Shown: in pieces, positions 32,843-45,843 of the stretch
Numbering within the stretch: the first letter of the stretch is position 1
Layout of the letters: each line of letters begins with the position of its first letter
NCBI GenBank assembly: GCA_905250115.1
Contig: CAJNOI010000034.1
Coordinates: 449,390-513,389 of the forward strand
Source: Adineta steineri
Taxonomy: Eukaryota; Rotifera; Eurotatoria; Adinetida; Adinetidae
Length of the DNA: 64,000 nucleotides
Reading direction: 5' to 3'
Program-made: the position numbers and the translations under genes
Notes under the pieces: model-generated
Seen by the model: the letters and a program-made list of their open reading frames with translations, nothing else
Databases searched by the model: none
Told to the model about the DNA's origin: nothing

Positions 32843-35681
32843 ATGTATATGAATATGTTTACAATGAATTTTGTATTTATTTTATTAATAATAATTATAT
32901 CTGTTTTAAATATTAATGCATATCGAAAAGAAATTAATGATGGTGATGATGATGCAGATTTTATTGATATTGGCATACGATTAACAGGAGATAATAAAGA
33001 TTATCTTGTAGCTGATCTTATTGCAGAAGAAAATGATCTTTTTAATGCTGGACTTGTAAATATTTGAAAAAAATAAATTATTTCAAAATAAAAATATTTT
33101 TATTTATAGATACATGGAATTGGTTTACATCATTTACGTATTCAACGAAGACATAATCGAAGATCGAAACGTGCTATTAATGACATAATCGAAGAATTAC
33201 AACGAGATAGACGAGTAATTAAATATGAAATAATTTACAATACAAAAAAAAATGTATATTAATTTTAGATTGCAGATGTCGCTGTTGGTCATTTTTTAGA
33301 AAGACAAAAACGTGATTTTGTACATGATGATGCATTAGAAGCATTGTATAGACAATATCGTACTTGGAAAGATTCACACTTATCTGTAGATATTGACCCA
33401 GATTTTAAGAATTCATCACTTAAAATGTCTTTCGATGATGAATTATATCAAAAACAGTGGTATTTGGTGAGTTTTTTATTTTTTTCTAATCTGAATTTAA
33501 TTATTCTTCCTACAGGAAAATGAAGGTCAATTAAATACTCCAGCAGATCATGATATGAATGTTATTCCAGCTTGGTTGGCTGGCTATTCTGGTAAAAATG
33601 TAACAATTTGTATTATTGATGATGGTCTTGATCATATACATGAAGAATTACGTGATCGATATGTAAGTATAAAAGTTTTAATTTTATTTTTTGTGGGGCT
33701 AAATGACATCATGATTTCGTCTATTGATTGAATGGGAAATAAATATTTTTTTTTATGCGCATAGCAACCTCAGTTCAGTTATGATTTAAATGATCTTAAC
33801 GATACTGAACATGATCCAAGTCCAAGAACATATGATTCTGCAAATAAGTAAGATGAGAATGCCAAAAAAAATATTCTAGAATTATTACTAATATACTACT
33901 TATATTTATACTAACTAGCACGATGAGTGCGTGTGTGTGTTTATATTAATGCATGCTTCTTTCTCTTTCATTCGATTTTATCTTCATGTATCTTATTTCA
34001 AATTATTATTTTTCTAGTCATGGCACACGTTGCGCTGGTGCAGCTTCTGGTAAAGCAAATAATGGTATGTGTGGAGTTGGTGTTGCTTATAATTCAAATA
34101 TTGCTGGTAAAGTAGAAAATAATAAAATATAATTTTAGTTAATATTATAATTTTCTTATTTAGGTATTCGACTTCTTGATGGACGTATTACAACATTACT
34201 TGAAGCACGTGCCTTAACATTATTTGCTGTAAATACATCTATTAAAAGTGCTTCATGGGGGTAAAGAAAAAGAAAATTTCGAACTAATTTAATAGTAGAA
34301 TATGTTCTATTTAGACCAACTGATGATGGAACTAAAATGGAAGCACCAGGTCCACTTGTTAATGCTGCATTAGATTATGCTGTTACACATGTAAACTATA
34401 TCTTTTTATTATTATTAAAAGTTCAATAAATTTTATCAAATATTTTTCTAGGGTCGTCATGGTAAAGGTGTATTATTTGTTTGGGCTTCAGGTAATGGTG
34501 GTGTAGCTAGTGATGATTGTGGTGCTGATGGATATGTCTCTCATCAAAATGTTATATCAATTGGTTCAATAAATCATCTTGGTAAATCAACATATTTTGG
34601 TGAATTTTGTCCATCAACTATGGCAGTAGCTTATACGGGTGGTCGTCATGCACGTTCAGCTCATGAACCATTTATGCCAGTTGGTGTTGTTGCTGCTGAT
34701 GTTGGTGGAAAATGTACAACAAAATTTTTTGGTACATCAGGTGCAGCACCAGTTGCTGCTGGAGGTTTAGCACTTGTACTTGAAGCTAATCCAGAATTAA
34801 CTTATCGTGATGTCATGCATATTATAGCTGAAACATCTCGTATACCAAATTTATCTGAAACTGAAGATTGGATGATTAATGGAGCTGGTTTTCATGTTAG
34901 TGATAAATTTGGTTTTGGCGTACTTGATATTGGACAAATGACTGCTTTAGCACAAAATTGGACAAATGTTAATCCAAGATATGAATGTTATCATGAATAT
35001 AAAGGTTCTAGTCTGTAAGAATCGAAATAAAAATATATCTTAATTTTTCAATTATTTTTAAATGATTTGTTTTTCTTTTATAGTCCATTGGGTATTGGTG
35101 CTACTGTTGAAGTGAATCTTGATGTTGATAAATGTGAAAATGTAACATATCTTGAACATGTTACAGCTAATGTATCATTTATTTATCATCGTCGTGGTGA
35201 TGTAAAAATTACATTAATATCACCAAGTGGAACAACTTCGGAAATGCTTTCTTATCGAGATAATGATTCTACCGACAAAGGTATAAAATATTTTCCATTT
35301 ATGTCAGTACATAAATGGGGTGAATCTCCAATTGGTCGTTGGACATTACGTGTTGAAACTCGTACACCACAAAATCATGATGCAGAAAAATCAGCAACGA
35401 GAAATGATGCTGGTGAATTAAATTATTTTGGTTTACGTCTCTTTGGTTCATATATATCAGATGATAGTAAAAATAACATGCAAAAACGGAAAGCATCAGA
35501 AGCTTTTGTACCATCATCGAATGAATTAGAATGGATATATAAACGAGAATTATCTATACGACAATCACCTAATGTAATGCAAAAACGTGATTATCAAAAT
35601 TTAGTTGATGAACGACAACGTCGTAGAGAAACTTCAGATGAATCTTTATTTTCAATATTTCGCAAAAAATTTGGTTTTTGA
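32843..35681 (+). CDS. Proprotein convertase, subtilisin/kexin type (furin/PC family)
   Basis: Ten exons: 32843-33055, 33110-33214, 33269-33466, 33516-33662, 33765-33847, 34018-34106, 34164-34260, 34315-34390, 34452-35014 and 35084-35681; about 722 residues. A signal peptide (MNFVFILLIIIISVLNINA) precedes a propeptide with basic cleavage sites RRSKR and ERQKR. The catalytic triad is Asp in CIIDDGLDH, His in NHGTRCAG and Ser in GTSGAAPVAAG; the oxyanion Asn is in WASGNGG. PC2 has Asp there, so this is not PC2. A P-domain follows (LGIGATVEVNL to GRWTLRVETR). The tail has several more dibasic sites (MQKRK, MQKRD, RQRRRE) and no membrane segment. It should process prohormones or secreted precursors at dibasic sites in the secretory pathway. 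GTSGAAP differs from the usual GTSA(S/A)AP. Confidence 0.9.
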
Positions 35682-37024
35682 TAAAACAAAACAACGATCA
35701 CCGGTGTGATGTTTTTTGTCTCTCTTTCTCTGTCTCTGTTTCGTATACACTTATTTTATGTGTATATGAAGTATTTATTTATGTATTATTTTTACTTTCT
35801 TTGACTGTGAAATGAATGGCAATAATCTGTGTTTCTTTTTTTTTCACTTTTTTCTTTTTCTTTCGACTTATCTTACTCATTTCAATTATACAATTTTCTC
35901 TTTTTTTTACAATGGTATTCTGTTATGAATAATAACGAATACATAATATTAAATTTTGAGATACATTTTCAAATAATTCTTTATTATCAAATTAACAAGT
36001 GAAAACTCATATTTTATGCATTAAATAATCTTGAGGGTGTGGAATGATTCATTGCCCGCGCCCTCCATTTGGTCGATAGTTGCGATATTGAGTCTATATC
36101 ACGTAACTGCTCGGTAAAGAAGAGCCATGAGCATGAATCCGTTTAGGTTCCTTCTTTGGAATATTGTAATTGTTGACTTTTGTATCAACTAACTTTAAAA
36201 AATTTCTCTATATACATCATACATAGAGTTTGTTATATTTCTTCTTTTGTATTGGTCCTTTGATTCTGAATCTATCACATTAAATCTGAGAATTTATATT
36301 AAAATCAAGTTTTGTGCCATATTGGTGTATTCATAATCAAAAAAGTTAAAAGCAATATTATTGTCATCAAGTCTTTGTTGTTTTCACTACCATTAATGTT
36401 ATTTGCATTTGAATTATATAATAATCACATGATATCTTATCAAATAGGAGATGAATAGGATTATTTCCATTAGATTTTACTTGAAAATATTGCACTGGAA
36501 CAGTTTAAAAACTCTTGTTTCTCATTTACATCCTGCCACGTAAGATTGATCTGTTTCTTCGAAAAATCAATTATTCTCAAAGCTAGGAATAGTTGGAAGG
36601 TGTGATATTAATCATTTAAGTACTATGTACATAAGATTAACAATTCATTTTAATAACTATACATAAAATAAGTAGTGATGATATTATATTTCGGATAATC
36701 TATCTTTTTATTTTTTTTTCCAATTTTATTCAAATGATCAAATTACATTAATTTTGTAAAGCTATTTGATTTTCTATCTTATGTACTAAAAATTCGAAAT
36801 CGAATTACAAAAACAAAGATAAGAGTATCATTGAAAAAAAGGCTCGTCAATATGGCTTGTTTTCTACTGATCGTACTTAGAATAAAGACCTTTCTCACGC
36901 CCCTCTTTACACAGGTGTCCAACCCCCCTTAGTTTATCCTTGTCATTTGACACTACTGTAAGTTTTACTTTAAATTGATACTTTAAGTAGCAATCGCTAT
37001 CATTCAATCTCCTCATCAATAATC
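35682..37024. other. Intergenic region with local GC-rich blocks
   Basis: 1.3 kb without a supported gene. Pyrimidine-rich 3' flank at 35700-35920. Two more GC-rich patches, near 36035-36075 (CATTGCCCGCGCCCTCCATT) and 36895-36935 (CACGCCCCTC...CAACCCCCC), may be transposon remnants. The lipase promoter should be at the right end. Confidence 0.4.
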
Positions 37025-39062
37025 ATGTTGCTTTCCTTCACTATTGCTATCTTATGTCTTGGAACAATTTCTGTTCAAAGTGATGAATTTCTTCCAGGTT
37101 AGTTTTAAGTATTTCAGAATAATTTCTAATGTATCTATACATATATATGTAGTTCGAAGCACACGAGCTAATACATGTTATGGTGAACATGGATGTTTTA
37201 CAACAGGAGCACCATTTGGTAAATAATTGTTTTACTTTTTTTTAAAAGTTAGTTAGACATATATATATATATATATATATTATAAAATAGGTGGAACACT
37301 ACAACGACCATTTGCTTTATTACCTGATCGAGTATGATTATATAGTTAACTTTCATTTAAACTTCAATTTCACTTTTTTTAATAGCCGGATGTAATAGGA
37401 ACTACATACTATGTATATACGCGTGAGACACGCAAGACGCGTATTGAAATTAGTCGTCATACATCTCTTGGCCCATGGAATGCAAGTAAACCCACAAAAA
37501 TTTTTATTCACGGTTTCTTAGATAGTACTAATAAACCATGGTGGGTTGATATGAAAAATGCTATACTTGAAGTTGTAAGTATTAAAGCTCTAAGCAAATT
37601 GAAATTATGATATTTATACTGATGAATTTTAGGAAGATGTGAATGTTATTATGGTTGATTGGTCAAAGGGTAATGGATTTCCATATGAAAAAGCATCAGC
37701 AAATACTCAAGTAGTTGGTGCAGAAGTCGCTCTATTTATTAAATATTTTATTGCCGAACATGGTTGTAAAGCAACAGATTTTCATGTGATTGGTCATTCA
37801 CTTGGTGGACAAACTGCAGGTTATGTCGGAGCAAATGTTAATGGTTTAGGCCGAATTACTGGTAATTATTTATTTAAAAAGATAAGTTGAATATTTTATT
37901 TTTATGATAGGTTTGGATCCTGCTGGTCCTTATTTTGAAAATACTGATCCAAAAGTTCGTCTTGATCCTACCGATGCTTTATTTGTTGATGTTATTCATA
38001 CTGATGGTTCTCATAATCTTCTTCTTGGACTTGGTAGAATTTATTTTTCTAGAAATTTTATTTTTTATTCATTATCATTTTTTATTTACTTAGGTAGTCT
38101 TCAACGAATGGGTCATGTTGACTTTTTTCCAAATGGTGGTTATGATCAACCTAAATGTCCTAAAACTTCCGGCAAATTAATACATCTTCTTTTACAACTC
38201 GGCACAATGAATGTTGAAGGTAATATATTGAAATTACTCATAGCGATATATATCAATATGGAAATTTCTGATTTAAATAGGTTTTATGGAAACATCACTT
38301 TGTAGTCATTTGGCTGCTGTTTATTTCTTTACGGATACAATTCGTAATCAATGTTCTTATACAGGTTATTCATGTTCTAATTTTGATGATTTTAATAATG
38401 GTAAATGTTCACTTGAATGTAATGGTAATGATCGTCGATGTAATCGTATGGGTTATTGGACATCATCAACAGCTGGTAAAGGTGATCTATATTTAAAAAC
38501 TCAAGATGCTAATACTTTTCCATTTTGCAGTAAGAAAATTATTTTCTTTCGATATTAAAAAAAACTATGCATTTTTCTATTCTATATTTAAAGTATATCA
38601 CTATCAAATAACACTTGAATCAGGTTCTGATTATACTCAAACACGTGGTAAAGTTTCAGTTACACTTGTTGGTACATTGGAAGCCGTTACTGTTGTTTTT
38701 GATAAGTATGTATACTATAGAACATTGATAGATATTAATGTGTTTAATTTAGTGATCAGACAACATTTAAACGTGGTTCTGTAGAAACACGTTTTATTCC
38801 ATTAACAGTTAATATTGGTGATATAACAGAAATCAATATTGATTTTAAGAAAACAGGCAATTTAATTTCATCAACATGGTATTCATCAACTTGGGCATTT
38901 ACTAAAGCTGTTGTACTCAATGGTGATCAACAACAAAGGTACATTATCATATATTTATTTGATAATTATTAATATTTTATTCTATTGTATTCTAGTCGTA
39001 AATTCTGTTCAGGTGGAACAATTACATCCTCCGGTCCTGCTGTTCGATTTGCTTCATGCTAA
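37025..39062 (+). CDS. Secreted triacylglycerol lipase, pancreatic-lipase family
   Basis: Eleven exons: 37025-37097, 37153-37218, 37291-37331, 37386-37574, 37633-37861, 37911-38033, 38094-38219, 38281-38529, 38594-38705, 38753-38938 and 38996-39062, about 486 residues. Signal peptide [19 protein letters not shown]. The N-terminal segment [14 protein letters not shown] is typical of pancreatic lipases. The catalytic triad is Ser in GHSLGGQ, Asp in GLDPAGP and His in [10 protein letters not shown]. The oxyanion region is [10 protein letters not shown]-terminal PLAT/C2-like part follows FPFC (YQITLESG). It should hydrolyse dietary or stored lipid esters outside the cell. The surface lid between the lid cysteines is short ([14 protein letters not shown]), so activity could be phospholipase-like. 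No defect is seen. Confidence 0.93.
37255..37281. repeat. (AT)n microsatellite in a lipase intron
   Basis: Alternating AT run of about 25 bases within the 37219-37290 intron. Confidence 0.85.
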
Positions 39063-39654
39063 TATTCTTTCATTTTGATTGAAATGTTCCTTTTTTTTTC
39101 AAATAAAATATTATAACATACACTACAATAGTGTAGAATTATACTGATGACTACTCTTATACCGATTTTCAGCGTCCTCTTTTGTCAAGGTTTTCGAATG
39201 AAGAATTTGAAAAAAAGGCTAAAAGCGAACACGTAATGATAAAATAATGAAAAGAAAAAAAACATGATTAGATAAATAGATAAAAGATATCTCTCTCGCG
39301 TCTTTTTTCAAGTAGGATTCTTTTGTAGTTCGATGTCCAGTGTTTTGATAATATCTCTCAACACAAAAGATTCTTTTTTTTTCTTACTTTGGTAGTTCAT
39401 ACAGAATGTATCTAGGCATGTAGATATATTTCTTCATTCGATAAATATATTTTTCTTTCAGGTTAAATCTAGATTAGAATGACGATATAAAAAGACTTTA
39501 TTTATACAGAACGAATACAAGGACAGACAACTTTAACTTCAGTCTATAGAAGAGAAAAAGGATGCACTTTTAAACGCGCATATAAATATATATATATATG
39601 GGTATCATATTCTCGTAAATACTTACATATCGATTCTTCTAGATTTATTTAATA
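39063..39654. other. Intergenic region between lipase and catalase
   Basis: About 590 bases, no gene seen. Near the right end an AT run and a TCTTCTAG acceptor about 14 bases before the catalase ATG suggest a 5' UTR intron or trans-splice site. Confidence 0.5.
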
Positions 39655-41956
39655 ATGGCTAATACAAAGCAACCTGAATTAAAAGAGCCTGGTCCATCGG
39701 ACAATCAAATCCTTGATTTTAAAAAATCACATGTATGTCATTTTATATTTTAATTCATTGTGTAAGATTTTATATTAATAGAAATCGGAACAATTAACAA
39801 CTGGTTATGGTCGTCCACTTGGTGATCGATCAACTGTTATTACAGTTGGTCCACGTGGACCATTGTTGCTTTCGGATTTTCCATATATTGAAGATGTTCA
39901 ACGATTTGATCGTGAACGAATTCCTGAACGAGTTGTTCATGCTAAAGGGTTCGTTCTTATTAAATATGAAATATAAATATTTAGTTTTTTTTTTCTATAT
40001 TGTAGTGGTGGTGCTTTTGGTGTATTTGAAGCAACTGATGATTTATCAGACATTTGCAAAGCTAAAGTATTCAAAAAAGGATCACAAACACGTGTTTTAA
40101 TGCGTTTTTCAACTGTTGGTACGTAATAAAATTTTATCGCGGATACATATCATAATTAATCTATTATTTATTCTAGCTGGTGAAAGTGGTTCAGCTGATA
40201 CAGTACGTGATCCACGTGGTTTTGCAATCAAAATGTATACCGATGAAGGTAAATAAATATTAAAAAAAATAAAATATATTTTCTAAAATAAATTTTTGTA
40301 GGTATTTGGGATTTAGTTGGTAATAATACACCAATATTTTTTCTTCGTGATCCATTTTTAGTATGTTTTCCTAATATTTTATTATCCATAAAATTTGAAT
40401 TTCTTCGTTTTATTTTACAAATAGTTTCAAATGTTTATTCATTCACAAAAACGAAATCCTCAAACACATTTAAAAGATCCAAATATGGTTTGGGATTTTT
40501 TTGCTAATCATCCTATGGCTACACATCAAGTAATTGAAAAAGAATTTTTTTATGTTATTAATTTAAATCGATTTCTATTAGTTTATGTTTCTTTACTCTG
40601 ATCGTGGTGTACCAGATGGATTTCGTCATATGCATGGCTATGGTTCACATACATTTAAAATGGTTAATGATAAAAATGAATATGTTTGGGTTAAATTTCA
40701 TATGCGCGTAGGAGGAATTGAATTTTTTCAATATTTTAAATAAATTTATTTCTTTTTTTCTAGACAAATCAAGGTATTAAAAATTTAGATCCAACAAAAG
40801 CCAAAATCTTAGCTGGTGAACAACCTGATTATGCTCTTGGTGATCTATATAATGCAATTGCTAAAAAAGAATATCCAAGTTGGACAGTTTATGTTCAAGT
40901 TGTTACTAATGAACAAGCAAAAAATCTTCCATACAATCCATTTGATTTAACAAAAGTTTTTTCACAAAAAGAATTTCCATTACGTCGTGTTGGTAAAATA
41001 ACATTGAATGAAAATGCAGAAAATTATTTTGCACAAATTGAACAAGCTGCTTTTTCACCAGCACATATGCCACCAGGCATTGAAGCATCACCTGATAAAA
41101 TGTTACAAGTAAATAAAATATTCCTAATATATATAAAAATACAGGGCTGCTGATCCTTTTCTCTGTTCTAAAATCTACGGAATACTAATCCGTTCGTTTT
41201 ACCATAATGAATCATTTGGAACTTTTGATTATATTAATGGCGTTAATTTCATTCATTATATTAAATTCATTTTAGGGTCGACTTTTTTCATATGCTGATA
41301 CACATCTTCATCGTATTGGAACCAACCATCATCTTATTCCAGTTAATAATCCTGAAACAAATAAAAATGTTAAAGTTTGTACTTATCAACGTGATGGTGC
41401 AATGCAAACTGGTCATAATCAAGGTTATTTTACTTGACTTAATTGAAAGAGAAATAAAAAAAACAAATTTATTATTTTTAATTTAGGTAATGCACCAAAT
41501 TATTATCGTAATTCAATGAATGGTCCAGATGTAACTGATCGTAATAGACATATTGAACATGCAACATTAGAATCAGGTTTAGCAGCTCGACATGAAGCTA
41601 GTGACGATGATAATTATTCTCAACCACGAGTTTTCTATCAAGTATAACTAATAAGAAGAAAAAAAGCGAAAAATTTTTTATTTTGTCTTTTTTAGAGAGT
41701 ATTAGATGATCGTGGTCGAGCACATATGATCCAAAATATTGCTGAACATTTAGGACAATGTACCTGTAAAGATATTATTCGTCGTGTAGTTGCTGTTTTT
41801 GCCAATGTTGATGATGATCTTGCAAAACGATTGGCTGATTTACTTAAAATTGATGTACCACGAAAAGTAATATTAAAATTATTGAATTTTTTTATTGCTT
41901 TTTTTTTTTGCTTTTAGTAGACATCACCACCAACATCTGTTAGATCAAAATATTAA
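39655..41956 (+). CDS. CAT: Catalase (heme, clade 3 animal type)
   Basis: Twelve exons: 39655-39732, 39782-39948, 40006-40118, 40177-40248, 40302-40360, 40425-40529, 40582-40707, 40764-41108, 41276-41423, 41487-41641, 41696-41866 and 41921-41956; about 524 residues. It breaks H2O2 into water and oxygen. Catalytic His is in [16 protein letters not shown] and Asn in [11 protein letters not shown]; the heme-ligand Tyr is in [14 protein letters not shown]. The NADPH-type surface and small subunit size fit the animal enzyme. The last intron has two possible acceptors. Using AGTAG|ACATC adds [11 protein letters not shown], whereas the earlier AG gives an immediate stop. Neither end is a standard peroxisomal SKL-type signal, so targeting is uncertain. 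Confidence 0.95.
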
Positions 41957-43939
41957 TATTTAATCAATAATTGACAAAATCGAACATTTCCATTTTTTTC
42001 AGCTAACCAACCGTTTGATTTTTTTTTCTTAGTTTTAACTGATTTTTGTTTTTTCTAACCTTGTGAACTTGCACAAAGAACATTTATAGTCATCCGTTTT
42101 TAGAACTTATTTTTTTTCAAATAAAACAAAAACTGATCATATATATAATATATTTATTTTCTCAGTGCATATTGCAAGTACAGCATTGCTCTACTTTTTT
42201 AGTGGTTATAAACGCAAAAAAACTAGAAGAATATTTCTAGCATAAACAAATTCAACTATTGTATTTATTACTTTATATCATTGTATAACGGAAAAGTTAA
42301 TAGTTTACAGACGTAACACATACGTCAGAACAATATAAATATAGTTACAATATTCATTATTTTACTGAAACTTATTACCAACAAATATAACAATAAATGT
42401 TGTTAGAAACGGAAGTTTTAAACAAGGCTCTTTCTTTTTTGTTAGAGAAAATTAGATTTTCAGATTTTCTCCAGGTACGGTATGAATGCTTCAAATGACA
42501 TACTCTTGATAGATTCTGTTTATGTTGATAATAATAATTAAAATATCAAGCATATATTCAACAAAAAAGTTATGACGTATATATCTTCAAATATTATTTG
42601 CAAATATTAAATAAAATACTCGTTTAACTATTGTGAAAGAGAAATAGAAATTATCAATGGAATAATATTTCCAAACAACGTCATGTGTAAATTATAATTT
42701 GACACATATAAAGAGTAATAGTACATGGTTTTTTACGCATATATCAGCTAATATTTGTTATTTACAACATGTTCACATAGATAAAATAAATTCGATGTTG
42801 TTATTTTATTGACTTGCTGTTTTGTCAAGGGTACAATAATTGTTATTAGTTTTTAAAAATTGACTGGAATTTTGCTATAGTATAATTATGTATATGGTAT
42901 TTTTTTTTGACTTTATTTAATTACTTTCTTTTCGATAATGGAAGTAAATATTTACTATAGTAGACCTCATGAAATATGTTTTTAATTTTTGATCAACCTA
43001 CACATTTCTAAAAACAACTCAAAAGCAATATAATTAAAAAGAAGTTTTAAAAGTACAATTTTTTTTAGCTTATTTTATTTTATTAAACTGAACTTTTAAG
43101 TAAAAAAAGAACAATTTTCTCTTTTTATACTCCACAAAGCCTGGATAATATAGTTTCCTACAAATTGTGACACTTTTATTTGCTTTTAAAGTCATGAATA
43201 TTGTTGTGTCTTTCATGATCATATATTAGTCAATAGAAATAAAATACAAGTTTTTTAATCTAAGTCCTCTATTGATTTAAGTAGACAAATAAATATTGAA
43301 AGAAAAAAAAATGAATATTCTTATAAAACTTAAGATGGCATAGAAGAAAATTTATTTCACAGCTATAATAACAAACATAATTATAGCTTAATTCCTTTGA
43401 TTTTTATAATACGTTAGTATTATATATTTATTTACGCATTTAATTTTTTTTTCTTGAAAATAAATATTCATTCTTTGTTTTTGTTTTGTCTTTATATCCT
43501 TGTAATTAGTTTTAGTCTGGTGTAAAGAGTAAATAACAATGAATAAATAATAACAAAATGTATTTGACAAATTAACAATAATAAAAAAAAAAAGAAAGAA
43601 TGGGTTTGACGTCATATGTTAGATAGACTCGGTTATATTCTTTTTTATATAATACTCTAGATGAAAAACTAGCTCAAATGAAAAATTGGAGAAATTTCTC
43701 TCAAACACAGTCGTCTGGAAGAAGAGAAAAAGAAAATATCGAAGAGAAAAGAAAAAGAAAAAGGTGAACATGTAAATATCATAGCCTTTGAAATATATGT
43801 CATTTTATTATTTTGCTTAGTAGCAGTGTGTGCATTCTTTCTGTGTGACGCTAGTTCGTTCTTAGATTAATTAGCTTCAACTGCTGGACAGTTTCGAAGA
43901 TATTTACGTTGTCGTTGAACGACTATAGTGCCGCGCACC
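41957..43939. other. Intergenic region
   Basis: 2 kb of AT-rich DNA between catalase and the bHLH-PAS gene. Homopolymer runs only; no exon, tRNA or repeat that I can support. Confidence 0.45.
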
Positions 43940-45843
43940 ATGTCATATCAACATAATTCTCAAGTAGATTATTATTTTTTTATTTATAATATCTCTTATA
44001 AAATTATAATATAATATTTCAGTCATTATCATCGGAATCTACATCTGATGTTTATTCTTTGAAAGAAAGCAATAGTACACCATATAAACGACGAAAACAA
44101 ACAGGTCAAGCTCTGGAAGCTTTAGGTCAGCTTTTCAAAAATGCAGCTAATGATGAATCAGATGGAAATCGATTTAATAAAAATGATATACTTAGTTTAA
44201 CATTATCCCGTCTTTTACGACATAAATATTGGCCATCTGATCCATCTAACGGTAAATTGAATAGAAAAAATAACTAAATTTCATAATTCATATTTATATT
44301 AATATATAGAAAATGTTCAATTAGCATCTGATATACAAAGTTCATCTATTGAAAATGATCTTACAGGTTTTATTATTGTACTTAATACAAGTGGTCGAAT
44401 TATATTAATCAGTGATAACGTGGAACAATATTTACGAAAAAATGTGGTATGTATACAATAAAAAAAGATTTTTATTTTTATGATTTTTTCTATTTTATTT
44501 TTCAGCGATCACTTTATCCACAATTAACAACTATCTATGATTGTATAAGTAAAGATGATCATGAAGCTATACATCGAATGCTTTCAATACCAACAGTACA
44601 TGAAAAATCTGCTATTTGCACATGGATATTACCAAGAGGTAAACGACCTAATCGATCACAAATAGAAACAAAAGTAAAATTTTCTTTTTCTCTTTGTTTA
44701 TGATATATATATTTTTTTTATTTTTCTAGTCAATGCTTTTAACAGGTCATTTTTTCTCATTTGATAATAATGAAACTAAAGAACCATTATTTGTTGCACG
44801 TTGTGAACAAATTCTATCAAGTGTGCCATATGTTCCAACAAATAATAATGGTGTCCCAAGCGCAACAACACTTCGTTTTGTTCTTACTGATCAACTTAAT
44901 ATCAGTGAAATATCATCAAAGTTTGTTTTTCTTTTCTGCATATAAATACAAAAATTTCATATTTCTATTATTTCCTTTTAGTACGGATTTATTATTAGGT
45001 TACAAACCGAATGAATTAATCGATCATTCTATTCGTCAAATTTTACCATCGGAATGTCTTGATATATTAGAACAAGCAAAACAAAATTGCTGTAAGATTT
45101 TATTAGATTATTTTAATTTATTTTTTTTCTTGTTTAGTTTCAGGTGAACATTGTACATCAATGAATGTACTCGATCTATTTACAAGCAATGGTGATCGAC
45201 TTACATTTCTTTGTAATACACATATATTAATTGCAGGTCGACGTAAAGCAATGAAACTTGGTTTTATAGCTCAACTTATTGAGTAATGTTAAATATTATA
45301 TTTTTATGATTAAATAAAAACAAATCTGTCGTTTTAGCCCGTCAATTCGATATGAATGTCTTATCTATGCTAATAAACAAAATATTGAAAGGCAAAAAGC
45401 TTCTATACAACAAGAATCAATATTTATGTCAAATATGATATTAAATAATTCAACAACAACAAATGTTTCAATGGGTAGGTAAATATATTAGTTTTATTCC
45501 ATATTACTACTAGGTTTTTATTTAATTTTAAGTATCAAATAATCAATATTTATCAATAAATAATGCACCAAAATATAAACGTCAACGAATTGATTATGAA
45601 TATATGGAAAAGGAAAATTTTATTCATGTTAATCAATATAAACAATGTGTTCAAGTACCATATGAAATGAATTTTAATAATAAATTTTCATCATCGAAAC
45701 AGGAACTTGGTCATATTGATGAACTTTTTAGTTGGCTCGATGAAGAAAATAAAAAAACAAATTATGACATGGCAACATCTAATATTAATTATGATGAATT
45801 TGGTCTATTAACACCACCAATGTTAGAAATGAACTTCTTTTAA
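43940..45843 (+). CDS. bHLH-PAS transcription factor, NPAS4/dysfusion-like
   Basis: Nine exons: 43940-43963, 44023-44251, 44310-44446, 44506-44673, 44730-44920, 44982-45091, 45138-45282, 45338-45474 and 45533-45843; about 483 residues. A short basic patch (PYKRRK) leads into a helix-loop-helix (QALEALGQLF...LSLTLSRLLRHKYW). PAS-A is GFIIVLNTSGRIILISDNV...YDCISKDDHEAIHRML, followed by a linker like that of NPAS4. PAS-B includes NTDLLLGYKPNELIDHSIRQILPSE. The C-terminal part is rich in Asn and acidic residues with ELFSWLDEE and FGLLTPPMLEMNFF, possible activation motifs. It is probably nuclear and works with an ARNT-type partner. The basic region is short and lacks much of the class I consensus, so DNA contact may depend on the partner. 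The subfamily assignment is tentative. Confidence 0.75.
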
